Shown piece by piece: positions 36,221 through 47,839 of a stretch of DNA of 64,000 nt (the stretch's first letter is position 1; each line of letters starts with the position of its first letter). The position numbers and the translations under genes were made by a program. Source of the DNA: Sclerodactyla briareus (taxonomy: Eukaryota; Echinodermata; Holothuroidea; Dendrochirotida; Sclerodactylidae); NCBI GenBank assembly GCA_026419785.1, contig JAODTK010005831.1:124001-188000 (forward strand), in the 5' to 3' direction. Below the pieces are notes generated by a model that was not told the origin of the DNA, did not search any database, and saw only the letters and a program-made list of their open reading frames with translations.

Positions 36221-36310
36221 AGTCTGGGTAGTGGTTAAGACTAACGATTTCGGATCTCGCGGCCCGAGTTCGATTTTCTGTCGCGTGCGCAGTTTCCGTT
36301 TTTTCCGTTT
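36221..36310 (+). repeat. tRNA-derived SINE head
   Basis: 'tagtggttaagactaac' (36,229-36,245) resembles an RNA polymerase III A box in a tRNA D-arm context. 'cgagttcgattttc' (36,265-36,278) resembles the B box, about 35 bp downstream. The sequence cannot fold into a perfect cloverleaf and the B box deviates from GGTTCGANTCC, so a SINE relic is more likely than a working tRNA gene. A T-rich segment follows. Confidence 0.5.
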
Positions 36311-36884
36311 TTGAGGGACCGGCTAGTGAATTGGGTTGTTTTTATTTTAACGTGTTCTTAACTTATTTACCCAGTTCAAATTTGGGTTCGGTGATTAAAT
36401 AGACCCAATAGTGTTCCGGAGGGCAGGTGTAGCTTGGTCATGCCTTTTAGGTGACCGCTAGCTTGTGTCAACATTTTTGGCCGCATGTTGCTTGCGCCAA
36501 AATCATAGCCATGACCGATTCACATCAGCCACTTTGTATACAGCAGAAATGAAATCTCTTCAACACAAAAACATATCTAGGGACTTGACCCACACACACT
36601 TTCGAAACGGAGTGGGTGTTCTATGTGCTTTAACACTATCTTTTTCGACGGTCAGTGTATAGATGCAAAAATGTTCCCCTACCCATAACCGCCAAGAATA
36701 TGGACGACATCCGATTGACACGAATTTGTGGTGCACGGTTTGTTGTGGTGGGTGTTTTGGGATGTCCACCCCCAGAATCTCAGATGAGTTTCGGAAAGTG
36801 GGCAATACTGTCATTTTTGCTGCCCCTAGTTTGGAGTTTCATGCGATTATGAATTAATTAGTTGTTTCGATGTAGAGAAGCTTG

Positions 36885-37290
36885 GTGGGTAGGGGTAACA
36901 AATCGTCCCGAAAAACATGGAGGTCATATCAAGGTCATCGGAGGTCAATTGTATAATTGATGCGGTTTTTCAAACTTTGTCAGCTTGGAACGAAACTTTG
37001 GTGGGTGGGGTCACATTGGTCCTGAAAATTGTCCATTTCAGGTCAGCAGAGGTCAAATTTGGCATGATTTTTTCAAACTTTGTCTGATTTGACGAAACTG
37101 GGGATTTAAACTACATTTGTTCTCTGATCAAAGTGGAGGTCATTTCAAGGTCATCAGAGGTAATTTGCATGTTTTTCAAACTTTGTCGGATTGAACGAAA
37201 CTTGGTGGATGTAATATACAATTTGTTCCGATCAAAGTGGAGGTCATGAATTCAAGGTCATTCAGGGAAAAACTTTTTTTTATTTTTCAA
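36885..37290 (+). repeat. ~125-bp GGTCA-rich tandem repeat
   Basis: Three to four diverged units share 'ggaggtcatttcaaggtcat', 'cagaggtcaaatttgcatg', 'tttttcaaactttgtc' and 'gaacgaaacttggtgg'. The same family is at 50,810-51,270. AGGTCA half-sites recur in each unit. Confidence 0.75.
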
Positions 37291-37469
37291 ATGCGGGGAA
37301 AGGGAGACTGTCCAATCTCATTGATATGGACAGGGTATCCCATGACAAGCTGGGGGATATAATTAACTCAGGTTACTCGCTCAAAAAAAAAAAAATCTAC
37401 ATCGGCGAGTAGATATGAATGCTTTGCATTATGGTCATTAGTTAAGTGAAACTAACTAACTAGTAAAAA

Positions 37470-38830
37470 ACTCAGGGCATGGAAAATAGTTCCCAAAGTT
37501 GTTCCCATTTTTGAGGCTGGTTCAGTTTTGGATGGCCGTAATTATAAGACCATTGCCATATAACTGTTGCGGCGAAATCTGGAAAAGCACGCACATGATC
37601 CCTTGCACGATTATGTTTAATACACATCAAACTATTGATGGGTAGCACAACGGGGCTTCAGGTCTAATCACTCTTGCGAAACAGCTCTATTAAAAATGAT
37701 GGATGGATGGCTGATTGCATGACAATGAGAGGATGTCGGTTAATGTTTCTAGATCTAGGAAAGGCTTTTGATCTCGTAACCATGATTCTATTAAGAACTA
37801 AGAATGTACACTTGTCCATCGGGCCATTGAGTGATTCGAAGTATTCACCTATTCAAACACGTGTCTGTACATGTAACCAATCCGAATCTATAACATTTGC
37901 GTACCTCAAGGTCTATAATCGGACCACTGTGTTTACTCTATTATATACATTAATGACTTTGATCTATGTCTCTCTTACTGCTCTGTTGATATGTATGCAG
38001 ATGATACGACTTTCCATTTGTCTGGCAGTCATGTAACTGAAATTTCCAGCAAAATGGGGGAATTAAGACATAAAAATCAGCCACCTTATTCAGAGATATA
38101 GAAGATCATTTATGCTGAAAAGATTGAAAGTATGTTACATGTGGCTCATAAGCAATTAGTTATTACAGCCGGATTTTTAAATATATACATAAATGGTTGC
38201 GGGCTTCTAGGTAACTCACCAGGAAAAATATTAGAAGTTCGAATTGAATTAACGTGGAAAGGCCATATTGACCATGTGCCCTAGAAGTACAAGGCTGGCC
38301 TTACTGAGGAGAATTTTTTTTTTTATTGATATTCCTCCAAGGACTTTATTCTTCAATTCAATTGATATGTCTTACCCCACCTTGATTTTATAACCTAGTT
38401 GGGAGTCTACTCATCAGAACATCATAAAATCGAAGTAACTATGGAAAGTGCTGCGAGAATTATACTAAATGCCTCTTATGATGATAGCTCTGATAGTCTG
38501 TTTGAAATTACTAGTTTGGGACAGGTTCCGAAAGTGCCTCGACAGAAACAAAGTAACTAATTAATAGCTTATACTAATGTACCCTCGATTATCTTGATGG
38601 TGATGTTGCAATGCTCCTCGAGGTTACGAAAGCTGCTTACTTGGGGAAGATCTATGTCGACGACCAGACTGAGATCCACATCCTCTAATAACCTGTATTC
38701 CCAACAGGGGGGGGGGGCGAGCTACAGAGCAAATTCACTTCTTTTAGCATCTCCAAATATTCAGTGAAAAAACTGGTGAGTTTGCTGATTATATTAATTT
38801 CAAACTATGTTGACCTGTGTGCTGTTACTG
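37470..38830 (+). mobile_element. Non-LTR retrotransposon fragment, RT domain, 5'-truncated
   Basis: The reading frames give 'KVVPIFEAGSVLDGRNY' (about 37,500), 'GFRSNHSCETALLKMMDGW' (about 37,655), 'LMFLDLGKAFDLV' (37,741-37,780), 'SIIGPLCLLYYI' (about 37,910), 'SVDMYADDTTFHLSG' (37,984-38,030, with the catalytic DD intact), 'SWKGHIDHV'-like sequence near 38,250, 'ESAARIILNASYDDS' (38,450-38,495) and 'NLYSQQGGG' near 38,695. Frameshifts are many. No endonuclease precedes it, as expected of a 5'-truncated copy. It abuts the next element at about 38,830. Confidence 0.8.
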
Positions 38831-38834
38831 ACCC

Positions 38835-41060
38835 TGGTTGAAGATGAGATGGATGCAATCCGACCGTGAATGTGAGCCGGACGGATATAACTTTATGATT
38901 CAACAACCCAGAGAGGGCAGAATTAGCGGCGGTACCGGTCTACACTTCGCACAAATGTCTCTGCCTCAGAGCCACGAAGATCAAAACCAATCAATCAATC
39001 GTTCGATCATCAGAATGGAGGATCACGGGTCCGAATGTCAATAATCAGACCACTTTTGTTGTCACCGCCACCGCCACCCCCCCCCCCATCATTGTTTCCG
39101 ATTGGCTCATTCCTGGACGAGTTCTCCATATTTGGAGTGTGCTACTACATACAAGAGCCTTTTTGTCGTAAAAAAATAAAACTGGTGTACTTCAACGAGT
39201 CTGTTGACAGTTCATCGGAAAGGGATGCATGTAAGTTTAATGACGTCCTCATAAGCTTCGGTCTACAGCAGCATGTCCACTGAACAAACTCATGGATTCT
39301 GGTCACGCACTGGACTTATTTATTACGAGAGATTGTGACAACATGCTAATATCTAACCGGAAGTGACGCATTTTATATCGGACCATGGCATCTTCATTGT
39401 AATCTTACGTTCCAAAAGCCAAAATTCGAACGTGGTCATTCATACCGACCAAACATAAATCGATTGACCATTGATTTTGTCGAAAGAGATATTGAATTGG
39501 CACCCCTGTGTACTATTCTATCTGTTGCGGAGGAATATTTCAGAACCGTGGAAATGGACTACCTTGGGGTATCCTATGGACACCACCTCCAGGAAATCTT
39601 GGACAAGACACGCACCGGTCATGATGAAAATCGTTACAGTTCGACCAGCGGCTTACACATGGATGAATGACGAGATCGAACAGAGCAAGCGGTTACGCCG
39701 TATAGCAGAACGAATCTGGAGGAACACTGGACGGCCCAGCAGAGAAAGAGATTTGACGGCGCCAGTTTGAATGTCGCCGTAATGGACGTACGGAATCGTC
39801 TAACCAGATCCAAAACGGATATTGTGACTCCAAAAACTCATGGATTGTCTTCCGATTCAATAAGTTTTTTCAGCTGATGAATTCATTAGTGAAGGCAGGA
39901 TCAGGAAACTCAATACCCGTCTATCACCTCCTCGGATGAGTTGCCCAATCATTTTGGTGAATGCTTTGCTTCTAAGATTGATCAGCTCAGGCAAGGACTT
40001 GATATCTCATCTCCGGTTGCCGAACATCAGAGGGATACTGCAGTACGGTGCATTCTTTCCGATCGTTTACGGTATTGATGAAGACGGACGTCAATGTCCT
40101 CCGCTCCAAATAATCCAAGTAAGGCACTGTGCAAGCGACCCAATCCAAGGGTGGTTAATGATGGTGCTGAGGTGATTTTACCGTTTTAAATTTTTGAACA
40201 GTCTCTCTGCCCAGGATATTTTCCACAAATATGGAAGAATGCCCAATTGTACTCCTATTCCGAAGAAGGTGGGAGGGAGATAACGACTTCAGTCTAATTA
40301 TCAGCCCTGTTAAGTAACTTACAATTTCTCTTCGAAGCTTGTAGAACGGGCCGTTGTGGGGCAGATCTCTTTGAACATGACAAATATCTAATATATATCT
40401 AAGGGTGTAGCACAGCTATATCATTGCCCACAATATTCTCGTATTCGTGATTATCTTCCACTCATGATGCTGCCATGTTCTCGTTATCTCATGCTTGTTT
40501 CTAGTTCAAATTGATTTGCAATAGTTATTGATGGCTCTTCAACGTACTTAATTAACAAGCTCCAGCGGATCCGAATTCGGCTGCTAGACTAGTCCTGTCG
40601 TCGCTGTCGATTCATAAGTACGATTAAGCACGAGCATTATTACACCGGCTCTTATCCAGATGCACTGGTTACCAGTTAAGCTCCGTATCGTTTTAAAGTT
40701 TGGTTAATGTTTTTAAAAATCTGCATAATATGGCTCCTAAGTATATCGAGATAGGGATCGAAGTTTGACATAACAGTACCTACGTCACTAAGAGGGTTAC
40801 AAGCTAATTGTCCCTGATTCAAGTTGCACGACGTTGGTGGCCCATGCCTTTCTGTCATGCGGCCTAGACTTTGGAATTCACTTCCGCTGGCCCTTCGATC
40901 GCAGCATACGTGGAGGGCTTTAAGAGAGACTTGAAAACGTACTTTTTACCCAATTTTTGAGAGATGTTCCATAAGTTTGATATATGATATTTTATTTAAT
41001 TTGTATTTTCTATAGCTTTTAGGCTTTGTATCGAATGTACAGCATTTTAGAAGGATTTAC
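38835..41060 (+). mobile_element. CR1/L2-like non-LTR retrotransposon, endonuclease to C-terminus (decayed)
   Basis: In order: 'EPDGYNFMIQQPREGRISGG' (38,865-38,935), 'HVDSSSERDACKFNDVLI' and 'FGLQQHV' (39,200-39,280), 'ALDLFITRDCDNMLIS' (39,310-39,355), 'THFISDHGIFIVI' (about 39,370-39,405, the SDH motif) and 'INRLTIDFVERDIELAPLC' (39,455-39,510). Then come 'WMNDEIEQSKRLRRIAERIW' (39,655-39,715), 'SKIDQLRQGLDISSPVAEHQ' (39,970-40,030) and RT pieces near 40,250-40,350. The C-terminal 'RPRLWNSLPLALRS' is at 40,862-40,900 with 'SKRTF' after it. The central RT motifs are mostly lost. It has the expected order of an ORF2. Confidence 0.8.
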
Positions 41061-42894
41061 AAATTTTAACGGCTGATAATATTTTAAATTTTGATTGGAT
41101 TTCAGTGGATCTCGACGACTTGCCAATAGATACAGCGGAACATGCCAATGTAGATGGGCGGATGGGAGGGGGGCTCCCCAATAGAACTGCACAAAATGAG
41201 AAAACCTCTGATGAAAAAAAAACAAATAAAATCCAACTGGCTTCATTAAATCAATGGTATCAGGGCAAAAAGCTAAGACTTTCAGGCTTTTCTTAAGCCT
41301 CACAGGAAACTGATGTGGTGGCGTCTAAGAAACTAAAATAGAGGACTCTGTGGGAATAGCGAGCTCTTTCACTATAATATGGATTATACTAGTTTAGGAA
41401 GATCGGGCAATAGGTTGGTGGTGTACATGTTGCTCATAAAGAATTATTCGCAACCGAGTCGGGTAAATTTCCTTACAAATGGCGCAGCGTTTTGGGCCAA
41501 ATTTTCCATCATTGGTACAGTCACGAGTTGCCTTCCTGGTATAGAGATCCGGATGCTCAGGCAGAATCACTATAAACCTACTAAGGGAGCTGAGCAAAAT
41601 CACAGCTAGACAAGATCAAACAAGCAACCATGTTCCATTTTTGGGGAGATTTTAATTTCAGTAACTGACTGTCACAAGCTGAATAAAGTTACCCAAAGTG
41701 CTTGACTAACAAACAGTACCAGGCAAGTTACTACTCGATATTATTGATGATTTGGTAGCTGAACAGCTGGTTTACTTTGCTACTAACACACACAACACTC
41801 TTGATCCCAACAGTATATGATGAGGTCAGTCTATGGATTGATGAAGGGACATGAATGTTTACTGGGTAAACTTAAAGGCTTCTGCCATCACTAACGACGC
41901 CGGAGGCGCCTTGTATATTCGTAAGGGAACTATACGGCCAGGTGTGCAGAGGCCAGAACTTTTGCGATGGGCTATTTTAATGGCACACAGAATAAGCGTG
42001 ATGTTGAGTCTAACTGGTCTTATCAAGTTTTTTTTTTTTTTTTGGAGAATTCTACCAGAGGACACATTCCCTCCAAGAGTCATTGGGAAAGATCTCTCCC
42101 AGGGTCACAGAGAATATCAAAAGATCGATAACACGTAGGAACAGACTCATGCTTGATAAGAAACCGGAAAGATGGGTATATAGCCAAAATGGGTAGAAAA
42201 TTACGAGCCAAAAAAAAAAAGGGAATATTACCTCCAAGACAAATTATATTAATGGTATGATTGGGAATCTTAAGGAGGATACTAAACCATTCTGGCAGGA
42301 CATAAATGGCCGAAGGAAAGGATTAACTACTATTCCCCCTTTACAGGCCAATAGGGAGACTTTAGCTGTCAGAGGGATTGATATGGCGGAGGCCTTGAAT
42401 GAACAGTTACCGTGTTTTTGTTTTCAAATATGGGTGCAGACTTGTTTCTCTTCAAGAGCCCAGCTGCTTTAGAATAGCCGACTGAAATTCAACGTTAGCG
42501 TTGAAAAAGCTTCTAAAGGGTCTAACGACATCCAAGGCTATGGGGCCTGGTATGTTCATCCATGAGTATCAAAGGAGCTGGCAACTGACATTGCTCCGTG
42601 ATTAGTCATCTCTTCCATCTCTCTGAAAGGCCTTTGATACAGTGTCCCCATGAACTTTTGAAAAAAAAAACGTATACTCTTGGTGTTTCTGAACAGGTTC
42701 TGTGTTGGGTGGGTGATTTTCTTTCTGACAGGGGCAGGCAGTAGTTGTGAGTGGCACAAAGTCATCTCCTGCTAAGGTTATCTCTTGTGTCCACAGGGAT
42801 CGGTCCTGGGGCCATCACTTTTCCTGACATATATTAATGATATTGATCAAGGCTGTCTTCGAAAGTTTTTGTTTGCTGATGACTGTGTGTGGTA

Positions 42895-43230
42895 CCAGGC
42901 GCGGTCTAGAGGAATATTTTGGGGGGGCTAAATCTGTTTTGTAGCTATCTAAGCAGTGCGCCACCATAGGTGGCGCGTAGCCGAGCCAAGAAATTTTTTG
43001 AAAGCGGCTAGCTATGGGGACTCAGCTGGGACCGCTAAAAACAACCAATTGAACCGAAATATTCGATGTGGCCAGTGACTACAGTACTTATATGTGTTTC
43101 TTATATTTATATAATTGAAAATCGAAGATAGATACACGAGGCATTTTGGGGGGGCTTGGGAGGATTTTTTTTGGGGGGGGGGGGCTGAAGCCCCCCTAGC
43201 CCCCCCACCCCCCACCTGGAACGCGCCTGG
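42895..43230. mobile_element. 336-bp MITE inserted inside the RT
   Basis: The left end CCAGGCGCGGTCTAG (42,895) and the right end ending CGCGCCTGG (43,230) are inverted repeats. Flanks TGGTA (42,890-42,894) and TGTTA (43,231-43,235) are a possible 5-bp target duplication with one mismatch. The element breaks the RT reading between FADDCVWY and the LGRW segment. It contains a GCGCCA...TGGCGC core near 42,960 and G/C homopolymers near 43,147-43,210. A related end lies at 13,580 and another at about 43,590-43,605. Confidence 0.75.
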
Positions 43231-43905
43231 TGTTATAGGTTATGGAACATGGTCATTGCAATCAACTTCAAGGTGATATCACAAATTTGGGACGATGGGC
43301 AGACAGATGGGGCTGAGATGTCAGCCTGTCAATTGTAATGTTATGTTATTGCCAGGAAAACGGAATCCCATATTTTAATTATTTTCTGAATGAAAGTTCA
43401 AATTACATAAGTAGATTGCTTACAATATTTGGAGTGTTTCGATCACTAACGCCTGAACTGGGGAAGACTATATTCAGGGTGTCTGCATAAGAGAAAAAAA
43501 AAATTATCGGGTTCTATACGAGTGGGAATTTTGGGGGGGCTTGGGAGGAATTTTTTTTGGGAGGGGGGGCTGAGACCCCCCCCCCCCCTGGAACCGCGCC
43601 TGGTGTTATCAGGTTATTGGGAACACATGGTCATTGAAAATCAAACTTCAAGCGATATCACAAATTGGGACGATGGGCCGGCAAGATGGAGCATGAGTTT
43701 CAGCCTGTCAGTGGAATATTATGTCTATTTCCAGGAACGGAATCCCAATCATTTTAACTATTTTCTGAATGAAGTTCAAATTACTAGAGTCGATTGCATA
43801 AAAGATGGTGGGTGTTATCGATCACTCACGACCGGAAACTGGGGAAGACATATGCAGGGGTCCTGCACTAAGGGGAGAAACAAAATATCGGGTCTCTATC
43901 AGAAA
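43143..43905 (+). repeat. 385-bp tandem duplication
   Basis: 43,143-43,527 is repeated as 43,528-43,905. Both copies start 'attttgggggggcttgggag', run through the right end of the MITE, then 'acatggtcattg', 'gatatcacaaat', 'gggacgatgggc' and end near 'aaattatcgggttctatacg'. The junction cuts into the MITE, so duplication followed MITE insertion. The copies differ at roughly one site in seven to ten. Confidence 0.85.
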
Positions 43906-44399
43906 TCGTTCTTTTGTCCCAGGGATGTGAAACTGGCCGCGTACAAAGGTCTTCTTAGACATGTGTTGGAATATAGGTAAGCACTGTTTGGGACCCACAC
44001 CAAATATATTTGAAGGTAGTCTGAGGCTATTCATAGGAGAGCAGCCATTTTGTTGCGTCGACTAGTCTAGATGCCTGGCACCGTCACCTCTTGCTTAAGA
44101 CCTTGATCTAGTCCCGCTTGTTGAGAGGCGGAAACAAAACAGACTCATCTTTCTGCCAAGGGTCTTTATGGCCAGGCATATATCCCGTTAATTGTCTCCG
44201 GCTCCCGGTACGTAGAAGTCGGCATATTCCTGATATGCACTACTGTCATTTGTATGCTAGAACGAACGGGTTATAATTATAGTTTCTTGCCGAATATCGT
44301 CTTGACTGGAATATCCTTTCCTTCTGCTGTCCATATCTGCAACTGGTATCTCAGTAGCCTATTGCTTATCTTAGTAAGAATATTAGGGCCTAATGTTGA

Positions 44400-45570
44400 T
44401 CTCGACGCGTGCGTGGTGAAAAAATATCCTGTCCTGCTTTTGGATGTGTCACCGTATCGAGAAAGAAGAAGACGATTGGTTTCCGTGCATCTTATAACAA
44501 ATCTATTAAAGTAAGGTCTTTACAGATGCCAGTTGGTGAGTGCAAATAGCCCCATTTTAATCTGAAAAAATAAATAAATAACTTCCAAATGAAAGTGAAT
44601 TTTACCGTGGCCGTGCTATGCAGAAAAACAATCAAATTGGGTGTCCTTAGACACCAAATGCTGAGGGCCCGATGCCATTTTTTGTATTCAGAAATCAATA
44701 ACTGCACACTTAAAAAAGCATATCACTTTAGCAGTTCATGCGTGTATTATATCACGTGAGGTGGGCAAGTGGCACCATAATTTGTCATGCATGCGTAATC
44801 ACAAATTGTCAAAGAAGGATATTTGTGGGTTGCAAATGTTGTTCCATAATGAGTAATTAATTGTGCAAATGAAAAATAGAAAACACATTCCTATAGCCCG
44901 AAAATATATAGTGGTAACAATATCTATTAAAAGTGATTTTTATATATTTTTTAATGCATCGGAACGTTTTTCCGCGTTTATGAACGTTTTTGGGTTATAA
45001 TTCCTACCATTTTCTTGTTAAAAACATATTTTTTCTAACTTGGGTATCTATGGTGTGCTGGATTGCATCATCTGGCGGTCCGATCTTGTCCGCGGACCGC
45101 TATTTGTGGAACCCCCCGGGGGGCCCCCCCCGATACATTAGCTCGCATTTCGCGTTCCTTTGCCGGTCGGTCTTGAGCGTGAATGACCTCAGGTTGGTTT
45201 GTTGGTGGCCTATATAATTTGATTCAGCATATCAAGCGCGAGCTTCGAACAACATATTCGAAGACAATAGCATCCTAGTCCGATTCCAGTTTGAGGTGTA
45301 TGGGGCATCCGTAATGATTATCAAAGAACATTTACTGTATAGTCTACTTTTCGATTTAGAGCCATACCCTCCTCGGTTATTTGACAAAATTGTATATGAC
45401 ACCTCTGACCAAAATTTGAGGGGAGGGGGGGGGGACCCATGGGCACGACGCACTGTCGCTCTCAGGACATCCGATTGTGCAATACTAACACGACTAATGA
45501 TACCCTTTGATACCTGCAATGACAAGAACGCAACTGTGTGGTCGTAGTGCTTCCTTGTTTCAGGCCCGTA
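44400..45570. other. No recognisable gene
   Basis: AT-rich sequence (44,700-45,000) followed by a GC block 'ccccccggggggcccccccc' near 45,112-45,131. The ORF at 45,232-45,663 (minus, 143 codons) has no family resemblance and runs into the dispersed repeat at 45,575. Confidence 0.45.
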
Positions 45571-45574
45571 GGCA

Positions 45575-45750
45575 GCGTTTACCCAGGGGGTTCGTCGACT
45601 AGCTAATGGGAGCGCCACCATGGGTTGGCGCTTAGCGTTCAAGAAAATTTTCGGCTTTTCCAACCCTCAGATGGCGGAAACGCCACTTCCCATGTGTTTC
45701 TAAGCAGAAGTTCAGCTCTCATTTCGGAATTTTCCTCGCTCCTCGTAACA
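45575..45750 (+). repeat. Dispersed repeat copy (GCGCCA/TGGCGC family)
   Basis: Contains 'gcgccaccatgggttggcgc', 'aagaaaattttcggcttttc', 'cctcagatggcggaaacgcc' and 'tttctaagcagaagttcagc', in the family order. Confidence 0.65.
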
Positions 45751-46478
45751 CTTGAAAAATAATTGGGCCCCCAATATTTTTTTCGAAATGAGGGCTGAAC
45801 TTCTTCCTCGCTTTGGGGGGGCTGAACAAACGCTTCCGCCCCCTACTTGTTATCTGCCGCTACTGGGACGCCGCATTTTCAGGGAGTCAAATCAAGGCAC
45901 GATGCGCCCAGCTGGCAGTGGATTCGACCGAGCGGAAAGGTACTGTTCTCCTTCTTCCACCCAGTTTTTGTTGTGCAATTTTCACATCGCAATTGAGCGA
46001 TCCCTCGTGAACACCTAAGCTGTATAATTTCTAAACATGTTCAATCAAATAACCACATGAAAAAACGGGGTAACACGAGGTAGCAATGTCCATGGGCACG
46101 GCAGGGCAAATAATACTACAATAAAACCTGTTGAAATGTGAAAGAAAAACGAAGAAGAGACATCAGGTATAACCAATGTGTTCGCAATTAGGATGAGAAT
46201 AAGCATGGACGGCATGCTTAAATTCTTTGAGGTCCACATCCCCCTTCCAACCATACAATGGACACGTTCCTTCCACCTTCGGCCAATGAAGGAGATAGAA
46301 ACACCTGATCAACGATAATGTAAGTCTTAAAATAAACTCGCTTATTGGTACCCAGTCTCATGAAACTGAAAAGTGGGTAATATTGTGATTATGTAATGAT
46401 TCACAGAGGCACATATCATGGGGACCTTCAAATGGCTTAAGAGTGTTCCCTAAGGCCTCTCCCCCATGCGGCCAGTAG

Positions 46479-46496
46479 CCCCCAGATATCTGGGGG
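46479..46496. repeat. 18-bp perfect palindrome
   Basis: CCCCCAGATATCTGGGGG is its own reverse complement. It lies in otherwise unremarkable sequence. Function unknown; chance is possible. Confidence 0.85.
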
Positions 46497-46784
46497 ACAT
46501 TTGGAGTTGCCATTTTACCTCGAAATTGGGCACTTGAGTTGGGGTGGCCTCCACATTAGAAATTGGGTTGCCCACGAGTCTCACCCCACCAAGATTTCAT
46601 GTTCTGGTGCCGCCCCTGAATAGGAGAGTACTGTACTTTCCTCAGCTGCTCAGAGTGATATCTGGCAAATAGGTTTACAACCACGTCAAGGTCAATGTTC
46701 AAATCATAATGTACGTGCATCATAGCAAGAGCAGAGAGACGAGATTGTGCCAGGGAAGCCAAGGGCGGGCGATGTGTTGCGCGA

Positions 46785-46880
46785 TTGGGGGGGGGGGGGG
46801 GGGGCGGACAGAGAATACTCTTAAGCGTAGCGCCACCAGGAATTGCGCGGTAGCGTCCAAGAAAATAGGGTTACCTTTCC
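46785..46880 (+). repeat. Dispersed repeat fragment with G18
   Basis: G18 at 46,787-46,804 is followed by 'cggacagagaatactcttaa', 'gcgtagcgccaccag' and 'ggtagcgtccaagaaaatag', the family order. Confidence 0.6.
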
Positions 46881-47539
46881 TACAATTGATTAAAAAACAT
46901 GTTATATCAGGAAAGGTTTTCAAAAACTTATCGCCTTAGGCGATCAATTTAAGGTGTTGGTTGGGTGCTGGGAATTCTAAAAAACATACAAGTGAGGTTA
47001 CAGTGAAGGTAATAAAAGAAGCAATGGAAATGGGCAATGGCAATGGCAAAGCGCGAGATTTTGCAGAGAAATTTAAGTTGACCAACGACATATGCACTGA
47101 AACCCTCTTTGACCTTTCACTTAGATATTGACCTGCGTTTTTCATAAAAGATTACGGCCCCCAAGTTTTATCCTTTGCGGACCACAGCGCATGGGAGGAC
47201 ACTTCCACTCAGGGACAGGGACAGGTGGCAAAATGAGTATAACACCAGAAGTAAAGCCGCAACTGGGCGAAGCGCCTCACGATTTTTTTTTTTTTTCAAC
47301 TTTCAGACATCCCATCGTGAGTCAGGCAATCTTGGATATAAACTTATCCTCACCTGAATTTGAATCATTCTTTGCACGAGGTTGTGGCGTTCCCTGGCCG
47401 AATATTCGATGGCTATGTTATTACTTAGTATGTGCACCGCGCATGCCCCCAACATTTCAAGAAGTGGTCGCCCCCATAAATGATTGCTTACCATTTTAAT
47501 TCAAATTTGCAAATAGCACGCACACCAGACTTTTTCATA

Positions 47540-47835
47540 CGGGGATGGGGGGGGGGGGGGCGGGGCACAGACATTTTTCGGGGCGCAGAAGAAACACTAT
47601 TTAAGTGGAAGCGCTATCATAGGTTGGCGCGGAGCGCAAAAGGAAATTTTTGCGCAGCCCCCCAGATGGCCGGAAAGACCCTCTTCACGGAGTTTCAGGC
47701 TGCATGTACAGCTTCAAAATCTGAGCCTTTTGATCACAAATTTTGTATCGGTGGAAATTTAAATTATTTTGCAGACCTTGCTATCGCTGGACCCCGACGT
47801 GAAACTTTTGGCAAGATATCAAACCATTAGGCTTT
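47540..47835 (+). repeat. Dispersed repeat copy, long
   Basis: After G14 (47,547-47,560) it reads 'cggggcacagacatttttcg', 'aagcgctatcataggttggc', 'cagatggccggaaagaccct', 'gtttcaggctgcatgtacag', 'gatcacaaattttgtatcgg'. It matches the copy at 7,797-8,100 block by block. The 116-codon ORF 47,480-47,830 is a translation of it. Confidence 0.75.
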
Positions 47836-47839
47836 CATA

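Larger units (their letters stand above)
41380..44400 (+). mobile_element. Jockey-like non-LTR retrotransposon with nested insertion and duplication
   Basis: Pieces in order are an endonuclease end near 41,620-41,800 ('GDFNFSN'-like; 'LLDIIDDLVAEQLVYFATNT') and the linker 'PFWQDINGRRKGLTTIPPL' (42,289-42,345). RT sequence follows as 'GSVLGPSLFLTYINDIDQG' in shifted frames (42,795-42,855), 'FADDCVWY' (42,871-42,894), then after the inserted MITE 'LGRWADRWG'-like sequence (43,285-43,320). C-terminal pieces are 'CPRDVKLAAYKGLLRHVLEY' (43,917-43,977), 'VERRKQNRLIFL' (44,121-44,160) and 'NYSFLPNIV' (44,273-44,300). The RT active-site motif is intact but the frame is broken. The 152-codon ORF 43,522-43,980 is partly this RT. 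Confidence 0.8.

Noticed and set aside
36221-36310. Functional tRNA gene
   Set aside because: The stems do not pair into a full cloverleaf and the B box deviates from consensus; a SINE relic is more likely.
46787-46804. G-rich run as telomere-like sequence
   Set aside because: It is a pure homopolymer at a dispersed-repeat edge, without any TTAGGG-type repeats.
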